This document shows positions 37,383 through 47,494 of a stretch of DNA of 64,000 nt, in pieces (position 1 is the first letter of the stretch; each line of letters begins with the position of its first letter). The notes under the pieces were generated by a model. That model was not told the DNA's origin. It made no database searches and saw nothing but the letters and a program-made list of their open reading frames with translations. The position numbers and the translations under genes are program-made. This stretch comes from Sisyra terminalis (taxonomy: Eukaryota; Arthropoda; Insecta; Neuroptera; Sisyridae): assembly GCA_958496175.1 (NCBI GenBank), contig OY292279.1, positions 16,120,001 to 16,184,000 of the forward strand, in the 5' to 3' direction.

Positions 37383-38860
37383 TTAAGTGCAATTAGTACC
37401 CCGTAAGTGGGCTGAATAGATATTTTCTTGGAAGAATAACTCCAGCGGCCTATCATCTAAATTGTAGTGTGTAACTCTGGCGCTTTTTATCAATGCCTTA
37501 CTTATTTTTGAAGATTTCCCATTTTTTAACCAATTTTTCATCTCACTATTGAGCAGGTTTAGTGCCAAGGGGTTTGGATGATTTTCCAATTTCTGCAGAA
37601 CTCCATCTTTTGATCTCATCCTTCACCGTTCTCATTTACAGATCCTCATATGGGTGAGCATTATTTATGTATCATGGCGCTTGGCGAATTTTTAAAAGAA
37701 TCTTAAAGTTTTTGATTAATATATCTATATCATATCGATACCCAAATTTACGACTATTCCCCAGAGTTGTACCACGAACGTCCAAAATGGTTTCAATATC
37801 GCTTTATTAAGCAGCAATTTACTTTCTGTTGAGAAGCGTGATCTCTTGCCTATTATCTATGGAGACTATACACAGGAGACCGAACTCCGTGTAAACGAAA
37901 TGTGACCAAAACGTTAAAAGTACCTACTTCACGTTTTCGCCGGTGGTGACTCTGAAGTACCAAATTCAATCGATTTTTATTTGAAAATATAATTTCTCCG
38001 TTTAAAAGTGGTACAGCAGAGCAGCCTGATGGCCACCTCACGAATTCGGTACCTTTACCATTTTCGTCTCGTTTTTGAGGCTCGCAGGCCATAAGAGTTC
38101 GGTCTCCTGTGTATAGTCTCCATACTATTAGCTAATACTTTTTTTTTATTTTTTTGTTTCGTCTTTGTTAAACTTCTTACAATATGCATTCCAAGAATAC
38201 TTAATTCATTTAATTGGGGCAATGGTATCCCACTGAGGTAAACGGAGGGAGCACGTGTCTCGTCTTATTATTAAGATAACGTGGACAGATTTACCTTCGT
38301 TTATGCCATGGCCATATCCCACATACCCCATATTCTCCATTGCCGAGTCCATTCGCTAAACTTTGGCAGGTGCCTTTGGAGCTTTATGCTGGCCCTTTCT
38401 GCGTTGTTGCCTATAGTTAGGATGACCGTATCGTCTGCAAATGTAGCTATGTGGATAGTGTGTAATGTTTACAAGGAAAATTAATGACCCCAGTACGCAA
38501 CTCTGTGATACCACTCCGGCTCTAACTCGTCGAGGGATATAATGTACTTCTTACTCTTTATTAAAATATTCTGTCATGGAGGTAAAATTTAAAGAGTAAA
38601 AAGTATTCCTATTTTGGTGTCTTATTTTGCTTAGGAGACCAGGATTCCACACATTTTCGAAAGTTTCGATGACATCTAAAAAAGTTGCGAAACCATATTT
38701 TTTTTCATTAAAGGAACTTCATATAATTTATACTATCCTGTGGCCCTGTTCTATAAATGAGTTATTTTGTCTAAAGCTGAATTGGTGTTCAAAGAGAGTA
38801 GAATCCTTAAACGATGTTTGGGTGAATTGAGAATTGGCTAAATAAATTTATACATGTAAT
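37383..38860 (-). pseudogene. Jockey-type LINE ORF2 remnant, split by a MITE
   Basis: Minus strand, high to low coordinates: FEHQFSFRQNN (about 38785), FLDVIETFENVWNPGLL (motif A, catalytic Asp kept), AGVVSQSCVLGS, then ATFADDTVIL (about 38430, motif C FADD kept), VYLSGIPLPQLNE and LGMHIV. The MITE 37860..38122 follows, then KRSRFSTESKLLLNKAILKP, FWTFVVQLWG, and finally HPNPLALNLLN near 37570. Both sides of the MITE are consecutive in the family. Numerous stops and shifts; 5' truncated. Confidence 0.85.
37858..38124. mobile_element. Tc1/mariner-type MITE, 263 bp, nested in the LINE
   Basis: The element 37860..38122 has 28 bp perfect terminal inverted repeats starting TGGAGACTATACACAGGAGA, flanked by TA at 37858..37859 and 38123..38124. 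The TA flank is typical of Tc1/mariner-related elements, though the outermost bases are themselves palindromic, so the exact duplication is not certain. It splits the jockey ORF2 and so inserted later. The interior is GC-richer and encodes nothing known. Confidence 0.88.
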
Positions 38861-39109
38861 AAAATAAGGTTAAAAATGGGTCCGTTTGTCTGAACGTGAT
38901 AAATTTAAAAATTGCTGATCGAATTATCATATGATGATTTTCACCAATAGGTGGAATTATTCATGAGGAAGGTTGAAGAGTATCATTTATCAAAATTTTA
39001 TGTAAATTATCTGAAATATGACGATAGTTGATGAATATGTCCACAAAAATCAAGACGACTGAGACTTTTACTGACATATGCCATGTAAATTCCCTTTTTT
39101 ATTTAGTAT

Positions 39110-39585
39110 GGACTTCTAAAATGGGGATAATTTTGACTTAACACTTCAGCCTTAGGGCTTATTATGTTTCCTAGGTCTTGATTTCACCAAATTACGATAG
39201 AGTAGCTGAACAAACTTCACTAACCGGTTTACTAAGTATTTTCGACTATTTATATTCCAGAATTTGTTACCCCTCGTTCTTTAACCAAAGAGGTGCTTTT
39301 TAAAGAATGTGGGAAGTGGTTTGCAGTTTCATCCTCTGTCTGGTAGAATCTCCTGGTTTGATCACCCACTTATAATTGTATGCAGGGGTTTCTTCAGTCC
39401 CCAGTGGTTGATTTTTGGACCCTTTACCATTCTAACTTGTTTTCTGGTGAAGTCAAATATTTCAGAGGTCAGATTAAGGGATATTTTTCTTATCATCCTT
39501 TGACTGTGCTTTTGTCGGATGACGTTCTACATAGAGCAGTGATTTTCAAAGATCCATTCCTTGATGGTATTTTCCATCGTTAATC
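39110..39585 (-). pseudogene. LINE 3' end: RNase H/zinc-knuckle tail remnant
   Basis: Minus strand gives KINHWGLKKPLHTII and then RFYQTEDETANHFPH, resembling the C-terminal CRFCxxEDETAxHxLxxC zinc knuckle of RNase-H-bearing LINEs, with the cysteines lost. It is followed by VKFVQLL and a 3' UTR-like GAAACATAATAAGCCCTAAG. Its place upstream of the jockey RT fragment shows it is a separate insertion. Confidence 0.5.
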
Positions 39586-41589
39586 TTATGACACCATGCA
39601 CCCAAAATAGTGTCCCGGATAACCTTTTAGAGACATTCTTTGCTAATTTAAACTGCTAAGCGTTTCTTTATAAAGGAATTTTCCATAAATCCCATTTTGT
39701 ACCAAAAAAAAGAAAATTATTAAGTAACATCAAGTCTAAGCAATGGATATTTAATGTACTGGAATAGTACCTAAAATTGTTTAAAATAAAAACATAGATT
39801 AACAAACCAAAATGAATAAAAAAGTTAGTTTTTTTTTTTTGTGTTTTTTACTATTGGTTAGAACCATTAGAGTGTAATAACAACTTGAAGAAATATTCGG
39901 CACATTAAATTTACTTTGGGGGCGTTTTTCTTAATACCACATAAATAAAAGGCACAAAACTTTGTGCTTGTCGCGTCATTTTATGTTTTATTTTATATTT
40001 GAGTGTTTTTCTTAGTAAACTTTCACAAACTATAAAGCATAAAAGTTATAAGTTCACATCCCTAGATATACATTCGGTTAAACATAGAAGAGTGTATAAG
40101 GTATAGGTAAAAAAAAAGTTTCACTTTTTAAAAACGAGATGGGGTGAACTTTTCCTTCACCATTGAGCTTACCTTTTCTGTTATAATATATTAACAACAC
40201 TTTATTTTTAAATTTCAGTAAAATAAAAGATTTAATACATTGAATCGTCTATAAAACTGTTTGTTTATTCTATGGCAATGCACCGGATAAGGTTTGGATT
40301 ATCAACTTTTGTGGAATTGGAATTTACATTTATACCACATTTGTGTATAATGATTTGCATATTGATGAAATAGCACCCAAAAGTTTCTTGTGGAAGTAAT
40401 TCATCAATTTAAGATATTTATGAATTGTGGTGGATACATTACGTAAGTACAAGTCAATCTACAATCAATATTAGTCTATCTAAATCTTATCAAACGAATT
40501 AATTGGAGGTAGAAATTTCACAGTTAACACCTGTACATTCAACGTCTGGAAGACTTGTTAAAGTGTTTCTTTTTTAAAATAAAAATATAGGTAAAAAATT
40601 ATCATCATAATACGAAAATAACGTTTAACTAGAAAACTTTAAAAACCATGGGAAACTTGAAAAACACTGCCATCCAAGTGAAAAATTATTCATTTTTTCC
40701 TAAGAAATTATACTGAAAGTTAAAAACTTGCTTATATTTTTTGTGACCTTTAAATTTCGTAAAAAAAATATACCTACCATCTCGTCTAAGAACTTTAGAA
40801 GTCACGAAAAACTAATATAAATTAAATTTTTTCTTCACATCGATTTCTTTGTTGAAATTTTTTTATAAATTTATAAAATGTTTTTAGTGTTTTTGAAAAC
40901 TTAATATGGTGCTCTTTATTGGCTGAAATGTCTATAAAATTAACGTTTAATTTTCAAAAAATCCAATAAACTTGGTAAAAAAGTTTGACTTTTAATTGTA
41001 AAGAATTTCAGAACTTCTTACTACATAAAGTTTTAGTTAAATTTTTATTTTGTTGAAATGAAACTATATTTTTCAAAATTAATTGGAAAAATCATAAAAG
41101 AGAATAGGCAGAAATTTTACGGCCTCCTCCTAATAAAATTTATGGCAAATAAAAGAGGAAAAACCAAAGAAGAAAAGTTGTTTATTTTGTACTTGAATAC
41201 GATTTTATTTAGAATCTCGCAATTATTACGAAGATATAAAAACTGAAAAAAATTGTGCATTTTGCAACAACTGCAAAAATTATATGATTCAACCATTGGC
41301 TAAAAACTTTTGAAAAGACTTCAAAAGCTTTGATTTTCGTAAACTTACCCGTGATTTTAAGAATAATTGCGTTTCTTACATATTTGGGAACATCAAGTAT
41401 AGCTTCTACGATTTTAGAATGACAGCGATCTATAATTTGCAAATTTTATTTTTACTTGTGCCTCACGGTTTAAGGCCATATGTCCAAAAGGTTTTGTTAT
41501 TGTTTTGTAGATTACTTATTAAGATTCAGTGCTAATTTTTAATTTGTATCCGTTATCCATTTTTATAGTAATAAGTGATTCATATTTGC
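39586..41589. other. AT-rich intergenic DNA, nothing recognised
   Basis: No gene recognised. An open frame at 41058..41246 (Lys-rich) has no motif. Confidence 0.5.
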
Positions 41590-42420
41590 TTCTTTTTTTC
41601 TTCTTCTTTTTTAGTATATGTTCTTTCTACATAAGCCTACTGTTCAGATGAATTCCTAGACATCTTGCAAACTTTCTTAGTGAAATGAATTTGCCATTGA
41701 TTTTGTTGTTTGAAGATGAAGATGGCTTGAACTGATTTTTTCCCCATTTATCGTACTAGCCCTGTTATGATATTTAAGAAGGTTTGTAAATATTGAATTG
41801 CTCTGCTATTTTTGCTTGAAAAGAGAATAGTAGTAATGCCTGCGAATGTGGTGGTTACTATTTTGTTGTTTGTTAGGAAATCATTTGGGAATATTAGATA
41901 GATGATCCAAGAACACTTTCTTACGAGATTCCAGGCAGGAGCTAATTTTGTTTCCGAATCGGATGCGAAAGTATCTGCCGCATAAGTAAAATATTAGAAT
42001 TCGGTGATATTTGAGGAAAATATTTTGGAAAGCAGACCAATAGGATGCACTGTATCGAACGCTCGTGGCATATTGAGGAAATTGCTTATGCAAAGTTGTT
42101 TATTTTTCAGGGCGTTTTGAGTTTCATTAGCCATTCTTTGGACTTGATTTTTTGTACGTAGTTGAAGCTTTGAAGCCAAATTGATGCAGCAGATGATTTT
42201 TAAGTCATTAATGTCTTTATTAAGGAAAGATACGATGAATTTAAAGGAGACTGATGCTTTTGTACGAACCGGATTTAGTAAGAATTATGCATGGTCTTAG
42301 AGTTAAAATAATAGCTTCTTTTTAAGCTCGAGAAAAGTATTACATTCTTAATATAGCGTTAAAAAGATATAGGATTCCCCTGTCCCATGTCCAGTAAAAG
42401 CGAGAGATTTGAAAGCTTGG
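41590..42420 (-). pseudogene. Jockey-type LINE ORF2 remnant
   Basis: Minus strand: YFSRAXKEAIIL region, GSYKSISLL (family SYRPISLLP, near 42270), HQFGFKASTT (about 42185), NFLNMPRAFDTVHPIGLLSK (motif A, Asp of FLD replaced by Asn), then TTFAGITTILFSSKNSRAIQ (motif C, FADD reduced to FAGI) and YLQTFLNII. Both catalytic acidic motifs are damaged, with many stops. It is a different copy from 37383..38860, since the same region is present in both. Confidence 0.78.
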
Positions 42421-43720
42421 TCCGAAACGTTTTAGGGTCTTGTGGTCTTTTTGGTGTAAATTTGGTTAATTTTTTGCAAAATTTCGGGTAGATTCAATAT
42501 TATTAGAACTTTTTTTTCAAAAGAGATTTAGAGAAAATGCTGAGTGATACAAGAATGAGTTGTTTGTGAACGTAATTTAAAGGTAGTTAGCGAATTTTTC
42601 ACAATTTTTTTATCTTCCGTTATCCATCATGCTTAAAAAAGGCATTTAAAGACATTTTAAGTGTTCAAAAAACTCATTAAAATTTGTTTAAAGTTATTAA
42701 AGAAATTTTAAATATAATGATTTCAAAATGCCCCTAAATACCTTTGTTTAAACAGGGCAGTGTCCTTTCCTACTTCGGAGAAGGATTTTAGGTGTATACG
42801 GTTTGTAATAAACTTATGGATCATAGAATTGTTCAAAAATTTCAAGCTATTTAGAAACTAATTTTGTACTTTATTATACGTACGGTGAGAAAGAAAAACT
42901 CATAAAAATCATCAAGTCTTGCTTCACATGGTGGATAAACTATCAACAGATCATCCAGATTGTAGATGCGTGTACAAAATTCACATTTATCCAGTGTTTA
43001 TTAAAGATAATTTTTGGGGTGATATTCGCTTTTGAAACCGTTAAAAGGGTTTCCGAATCTTATGAATCACTAAATTTTTAATTAAATTAAATAGGAGAAT
43101 ATAAAAGCATTTCTTTTCACAACAGTTAGGAAAGGAAAACAGTATTGCTATTGACATATTTTATTACACAGATGAAGTCACAGGCGACAGCTAATTATAA
43201 ATTAAAAATTAGGTTTCAGTAAAATTCTTAATTTATCTGTTCAATTTTAGGCAACGTTTCGTTAATGTTTCTTAAGCCTCTTCATAAAGTAATTTATCTT
43301 GGTTTTTTTCAATGGGTTTCAATATAGTAAAGTTTATAATATAAAATGTTTAAGGTATTGATAATAAGAAATAAGACTTTGAATTGAATTAAAAAATTCC
43401 GAATAAAACGGTTTCTTAAATTATTTAATAAAGAAAAAAATAAGAAATTATCATAAGCGTTTCATAAAAATTATAATTGAATGATGAAAAACTATTTTTC
43501 TTCAATAAAGAGAAGAAATTTCATACTTTAAAATCATTAACAAAAGAGAATGCATTCAGAAACGAAAACCGGTTGTCAAATGCATAACAGTATGCGATAA
43601 GGGGCAAGTTTAACCATTGTTGTTAGTAATATTATTATTATTATTATGCAAATTCGGTTATAAAATGTGTTGTACAAAAATAAAAAAAATCCTTGAAAAA
43701 GAGGAGATAAATAATTATTA
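42421..43720. other. AT-rich intergenic DNA
   Basis: No gene recognised. At 43245..43295 the minus strand has TTATGAAGAGGCTTAAG followed by GAAACGTTG, loosely like a decayed hammerhead end of a Penelope-like element. Otherwise low complexity, with an ATT microsatellite at 43627..43647. Confidence 0.45.
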
Positions 43721-44074
43721 TTTACAATATTTGAAAATGCATTTTAAATATTCCACTAAACAATTACCAAATAATCCGCTTTTTTGTTATGAAAGTTTCA
43801 AAAAAAGAAGGTTTCGTAAAAGTTTTAAAGTCATTTGTTATGGGAAGATGTTTGAGTAAAGCTCACATATCCTATGAATATTAATCAAATTACTATATTT
43901 ACAATATTTGAAAATGCATTTTAAATATTCCACAAAACAACTACCAAATTATTCACTTTTTTATTATAAAAGCTCGGGAAAAATAAGGTTTCATAAAAGT
44001 TTGAAAGCTCAGCCGTTTGTATTGAGAAAATTTTTGTGTAAAGCTCACGTATCCTATGAACTAATCAAAATACT
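43721..44074 (+). repeat. Direct tandem duplication, 177 bp period
   Basis: Copy 1 at 43721..43897 and copy 2 at 43898..44074 both begin TTTACAATATTTGAAAATGC and share AAAGCTCACRTATCCTATGA. They differ at perhaps one base in six to eight. Both contain an open frame starting KMHFKYSTKQLPN, but the frame after it is not conserved, so coding is doubtful. It lies 0.45 kb upstream of the host gene's exon. Confidence 0.88.
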
Positions 44075-44409
44075 AACAAATAAATGTTTTTATTTTTAAT
44101 TAAAACTGAATTTTATTTAAAAAATTAATAAAGTAAAACATTTTTCAGTTTAATAATATGTTATAACTATTAGTTTGTCCCTTTATTGATAAAGCTCAAA
44201 GCTCTATTTTCAATAGGTTATGTTAGGCTTTTCTCAATGTGAAAATCGTTGCCTAGCTCAGAACATAGTTGATTACGGATTTTTATGGGGAAATAACAGT
44301 CGTATCCGTTATAAACTTCACATAGTGAACGTGGCGTCAGTGGGAAAAAGATCACAAAATACACTATCGTAACGAACAGAATGAAACAACCAAACGCTTC
44401 TATTTAGAC
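44075..44409. other. Region upstream of the STAR gene exon
   Basis: AT-rich up to about 44200, then less so (44220..44410), with no gene recognised. It probably holds promoter or 5' UTR sequence of the downstream gene. Confidence 0.4.
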
Positions 44410-44448
44410 ATGAGTGACGCAGCCGCAATGTCATCCACCAGCGGCTGA
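44410..44448 (+). promoter_or_regulatory. Short upstream ORF, 12 codons
   Basis: ATG at 44410, stop TGA at 44446..44448, encoding MSDAAAMSSTSG. It lies 90 bases before the main start codon. If the transcript includes it, it may reduce translation of the main frame. The sequence is GC-rich and Ala/Ser-rich, unlike the surrounding AT-rich DNA. It could instead be part of an alternative first exon. Confidence 0.35.
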
Positions 44449-44459
44449 TCGTGTGTGTT

Positions 44460-44473
44460 TGACGTCTATAAGA
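44460..44473 (+). promoter_or_regulatory. CRE-like and TATA-like motifs
   Basis: TGACGTC (44460..44466) abuts TATAAGA (44467..44473). This could be a core promoter for a transcript starting about 30 bases further on, in which case the upstream ORF would be upstream of the transcript. Motif match only. Confidence 0.25.
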
Positions 44474-44538
44474 TCACTTTAATATAGAAAGGTTTTTTTT
44501 TACATTTTTTTTTAATAAAACAATATCGAAATTAAACT

Positions 44539-44785
44539 ATGGCGGAAAAGTATGATTCTAACGGGGACTATAACAATTATTCGGGCTCGAATTCCAGTGA
44601 CTTTAAACGGAAAAGCGTCTCATCTGAAAATATCACGAAAAACGAGGATTCCCATGAAGATGAAGGAGGTGATGAACATAACCCGGCAGCGCAAAAAGCA
44701 GCGGAATATGTCCGCGAATTATTAGCAGAAAAGATTAGTTTGGACCACGGAAAATGCCCAAATGCAGCCCGACTATTAGATCAAG
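44539..44785 (+). CDS. STAR-family (Sam68/KHDRBS-like) RNA-binding protein, first coding exon
   Basis: The exon encodes 82 residues plus one base. Residues 1..50 are a Ser/Asn/Asp/Glu-rich, acidic, likely disordered tail (acidic run EDSHEDEGGDEH at 36..47). Residues 51..82 (AAEYVRELLAEKISLDHG, NAARLLDQ) resemble the QUA1 dimerisation region of STAR proteins, such as Sam68/KHDRBS and Drosophila Kep1/qkr58E relatives, which bind RNA through a KH domain and regulate splicing. The frame ends at CAAG followed by GTAAGC, a strong 5' splice donor in phase 1; the next codon would begin with G, fitting the usual Glu after LLDQ. The start is the first in-frame ATG, in an acceptable context (AACTATGG). 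The KH domain and C-terminus are not in the window. Confidence 0.8.
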
Positions 44786-45492
44786 GTAAGCTGGGCTAAT
44801 TGTTAATGCAATGATATATTTAGCCCTCGGAATTGTGCATGTTTCGGCTGAAAAGGCGGCCATGACACTTGGAAACATTAAGAAATTGCAACAATTTATT
44901 GTTAAATACTGGAATTATTGACTGAAACTCATTAAAATTGAATAAATATATGGGAAACACACCTAAGTTTTGTCTTCCTGCTTCATAATTTGTATGCTAA
45001 TATTATCACTTAGGTGTTTACAATGTTTACAAAGCGATTACAAAACCATTGAAATTTAATATGTATTCAATTTTATTATTTAGAGAATCAATACGTATAA
45101 TTTATTAATAACAAGTCAAAACACGAAATTATTATTATCATAAATTCTACTTTCTGAATAAAAATAGCATCAATTTGCATCATCAAATTAAATCCATACA
45201 ATTAGGCAATATAATTCTGTACAAATTAGCCGGCTTTGTTCAACCTGGCTAATTAGCAGTGTTGTCGATCAGCTGATCTGCTAAGAGAACTATTTTTTAC
45301 TTGTTAAATATTTTAGAATAATTGAGTATGAAAAATAAACAGTTTTAATTATTTATTCTAGTCTATCAATAAGAAATATCGTAAGTAGGTACTTTTTGGG
45401 TGTTTTAAACTTTTGTTATTTTCATAAAAACAAACTTCTAAAAGTTTTAAAAGTTAGATCCCTCACAACCTTAAAATTAATATATCTAAACA

Positions 45493-45806
45493 AATATAAC
45501 AGTAAATGAATCTCTTTTTTTTAAGATATTTAATAATTCATGTTTTAATTGAATAGAAATTAATTATTATACATGAATTTAACGATTGATGTTTTGTTAT
45601 TGAGGTATGATATGCTTATTTTTACATTAGTTTATTTTAATCTGTTAGTTAAATTTTCATTAATTGTGTATATTTATATAATTAACCTGTTACTGTATGT
45701 TATAGTACCTGATGAAACTACGAAAGTAGCGAAACGTTGTATGGAGATAAAATAAAAACATCAAGTAATTAATATCCTTAAAAAGGAGATTCATTTACTG
45801 TTATAT
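45493..45806. repeat. Inverted repeat enclosing hammerhead-like core C
   Basis: Arms of about 55 bp (45493..45548 and 45750..45806): AATATAACAGTAAATGAATC on the left and its complement GATTCATTTACTGTTATATT on the right, with some mismatches inside. The 200 bp between them ends in the hammerhead-like core. The same arrangement (arm, spacer, core, inverted arm) occurs at 32521..32696, with different arm sequence. Confidence 0.8.
45709..45742 (+). ncRNA. Hammerhead-ribozyme-like core C
   Basis: CTGATGA (45709..45715), stem II CTAC/GTAG with GAAA loop (45718..45729), GAAA (45731..45734), then CGTTGTA. ACGT is a self-complementary short stem III, followed by T as the possible cleavage base. GTAT after it can pair with GTAC just before CTGATGA as stem I. 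Probably the 3' end of a Penelope-like element. Confidence 0.65.
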
Positions 45807-46594
45807 TATACAAAGCATGGATAAGAACATGAATAGTGGAATCTAAACAAATTTAACTAAAAAAAGAAAAAGAAATAACTTTCAGTTGATATTCCTGCTT
45901 TTTTATATTTATCAGTGTATCCTCTATACCGATTTTGATGAAAGATTATTTTTTTTTTTTTGACACAACCACTTGCCCCACTCGCAAAAGGGTCCATATC
46001 ATTTTGGTAGAAAAATTTCAAAAATGAGAGAAAATTAAGAGAGTAAGAATGAAAGAAGATAACTCGTACATGAAATTGAAAGATGGAAAAAGCAGTCTAC
46101 ATAATCGTGTGGATTAAAAAATCGGTCTTTGAATTTTAATTTAACAATTTATTTTTACGATACATGTACTCTTTACATTGTGGATACCTATTTTTTACTG
46201 AGATATAAGAAATTTCTGTAGTAGGAAAACTAAATTAAATTTGACTATTCCCATATTTCATAGCGAGTGGTGAATCACAGCCAAAAATATTATCGTGAAA
46301 TTAATATGCCACGCAGACGAAGTGGATAACAGGTTAATGCCGAATAAAATAAAAATTAAGTTTTACATATGAAAATCAAATTTTGTGGATTAATATTAGT
46401 AATTGATTGCTTATTAATAGTAATTTATCTATGAAATTATTTTAAGAATTTCTATAAAAAAATATTGTTTACAAACGAAGAAACGAAAAGACATGTTAGT
46501 ACTTATCTTAAACTCCAATTTATATTTGTCAAATGTCAGATGTAATAATTCAAATCACAAAACTATGTGTTTTCAATGAGTACTTTAAGATTGC

Positions 46595-46630
46595 CTGATG
46601 AAGTCAGAATAACTCTGACAAAGCGTCGCG
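46595..46630 (+). ncRNA. Hammerhead-like core D, damaged
   Basis: CTGATGA (46595..46601), stem II GTCAGA/TCTGAC with ATAAC loop (46603..46619), then AAAGCGTCGCG where GAAACGCGTC would be expected. The core G is lost, so it is likely inactive. GC before CTGATGA can pair with the GC after GTC. About 0.9 kb after core C, so another truncated Penelope-like 3' end. Confidence 0.5.
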
Positions 46631-47202
46631 AATTAAAATAAACTTAAGAAAACATTGATAAATTTGATCTACGATATCCTGAACAATTTTTTGCTATACA
46701 AATGAACACCTTCAACTTAATTTTGAAAATTTTGAAACACGTTTTATTCGAAACTGGTTTTACTTCATTATGCATTAAGATGGTATAAGGAAATGATGTA
46801 ATTACATAAAATTTTAGTTATGAGATTAAGACAGAAATATATTAAGATGACATGTTGTCCCGAAATAATAACTAGGCTCGATTTTTATTAAAATCTTTTT
46901 TTTCGCAACAAACTATTCTATATTTTGCCACAATGTATACTCACTTCAAAGGTTGGAGAGCAACTGCCTCGTTATTCACCTCAAAGGCCCATCCCCACCT
47001 TTCAAATTATTCATATATTACTACAGTTACTGGTTTATATAAATGGATAGCGCAGTACTAGCAGATACTGCAAGCGTCCTCTACGCGGGTACTTATTCGG
47101 AATGAACTAAGCAAAATACGATAATTTGACCTCACATTTTGAACATTTAATTATTTTTTTTCATAATATGATAGTATTAGTGTGGTTACCATCATAATTA
47201 TG

Positions 47203-47494
47203 CATATAATGTAGAGAAGAGAAACTTATATAAATAATACAATTCTGTGTTGAAAATGTGAACGAAGTTTGAGCTAATGTAACGGTAACTCTTGAAGCTT
47301 TTGTTAACCGACCACTAGTTGTCGCTGTACAAAATTAGCCATAACCACTGGTAATTTTGTACAATGAAAACTACTGGTCGACTAACAAAAGCTCAGAGAT
47401 TTCCCGTTATGTTAGCCCAAACTTCGTCCATATTTTTATCACAGAATTAAATTTCTATCGTTTATAAGCTTCGCTTCTCTGATATTATATAAAG
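47203..47494. mobile_element. Palindromic MITE, about 290 bp
   Basis: Imperfect inverted arms of about 125 to 140 bp. The left has GAGAAGAGAAACTTATA, AATTCTGTG, GAACGAAGTTTGAGCTAA and TTTTGTTAACCGACCA; the right has the complements TTAGCCCAAACTTCGTCC, CACAGAATT and TAAGCTTCGCTTCTC. TACAAAATTA and TAATTTTGTA meet near the centre. No clean target duplication was found. It is a foldback-type non-coding element. Confidence 0.8.

Noticed and set aside
38281..38484. Plus-strand ORF of 67 codons, with neighbours at 39309..39583
   Set aside because: Antisense shadows of the minus-strand LINE remnants.
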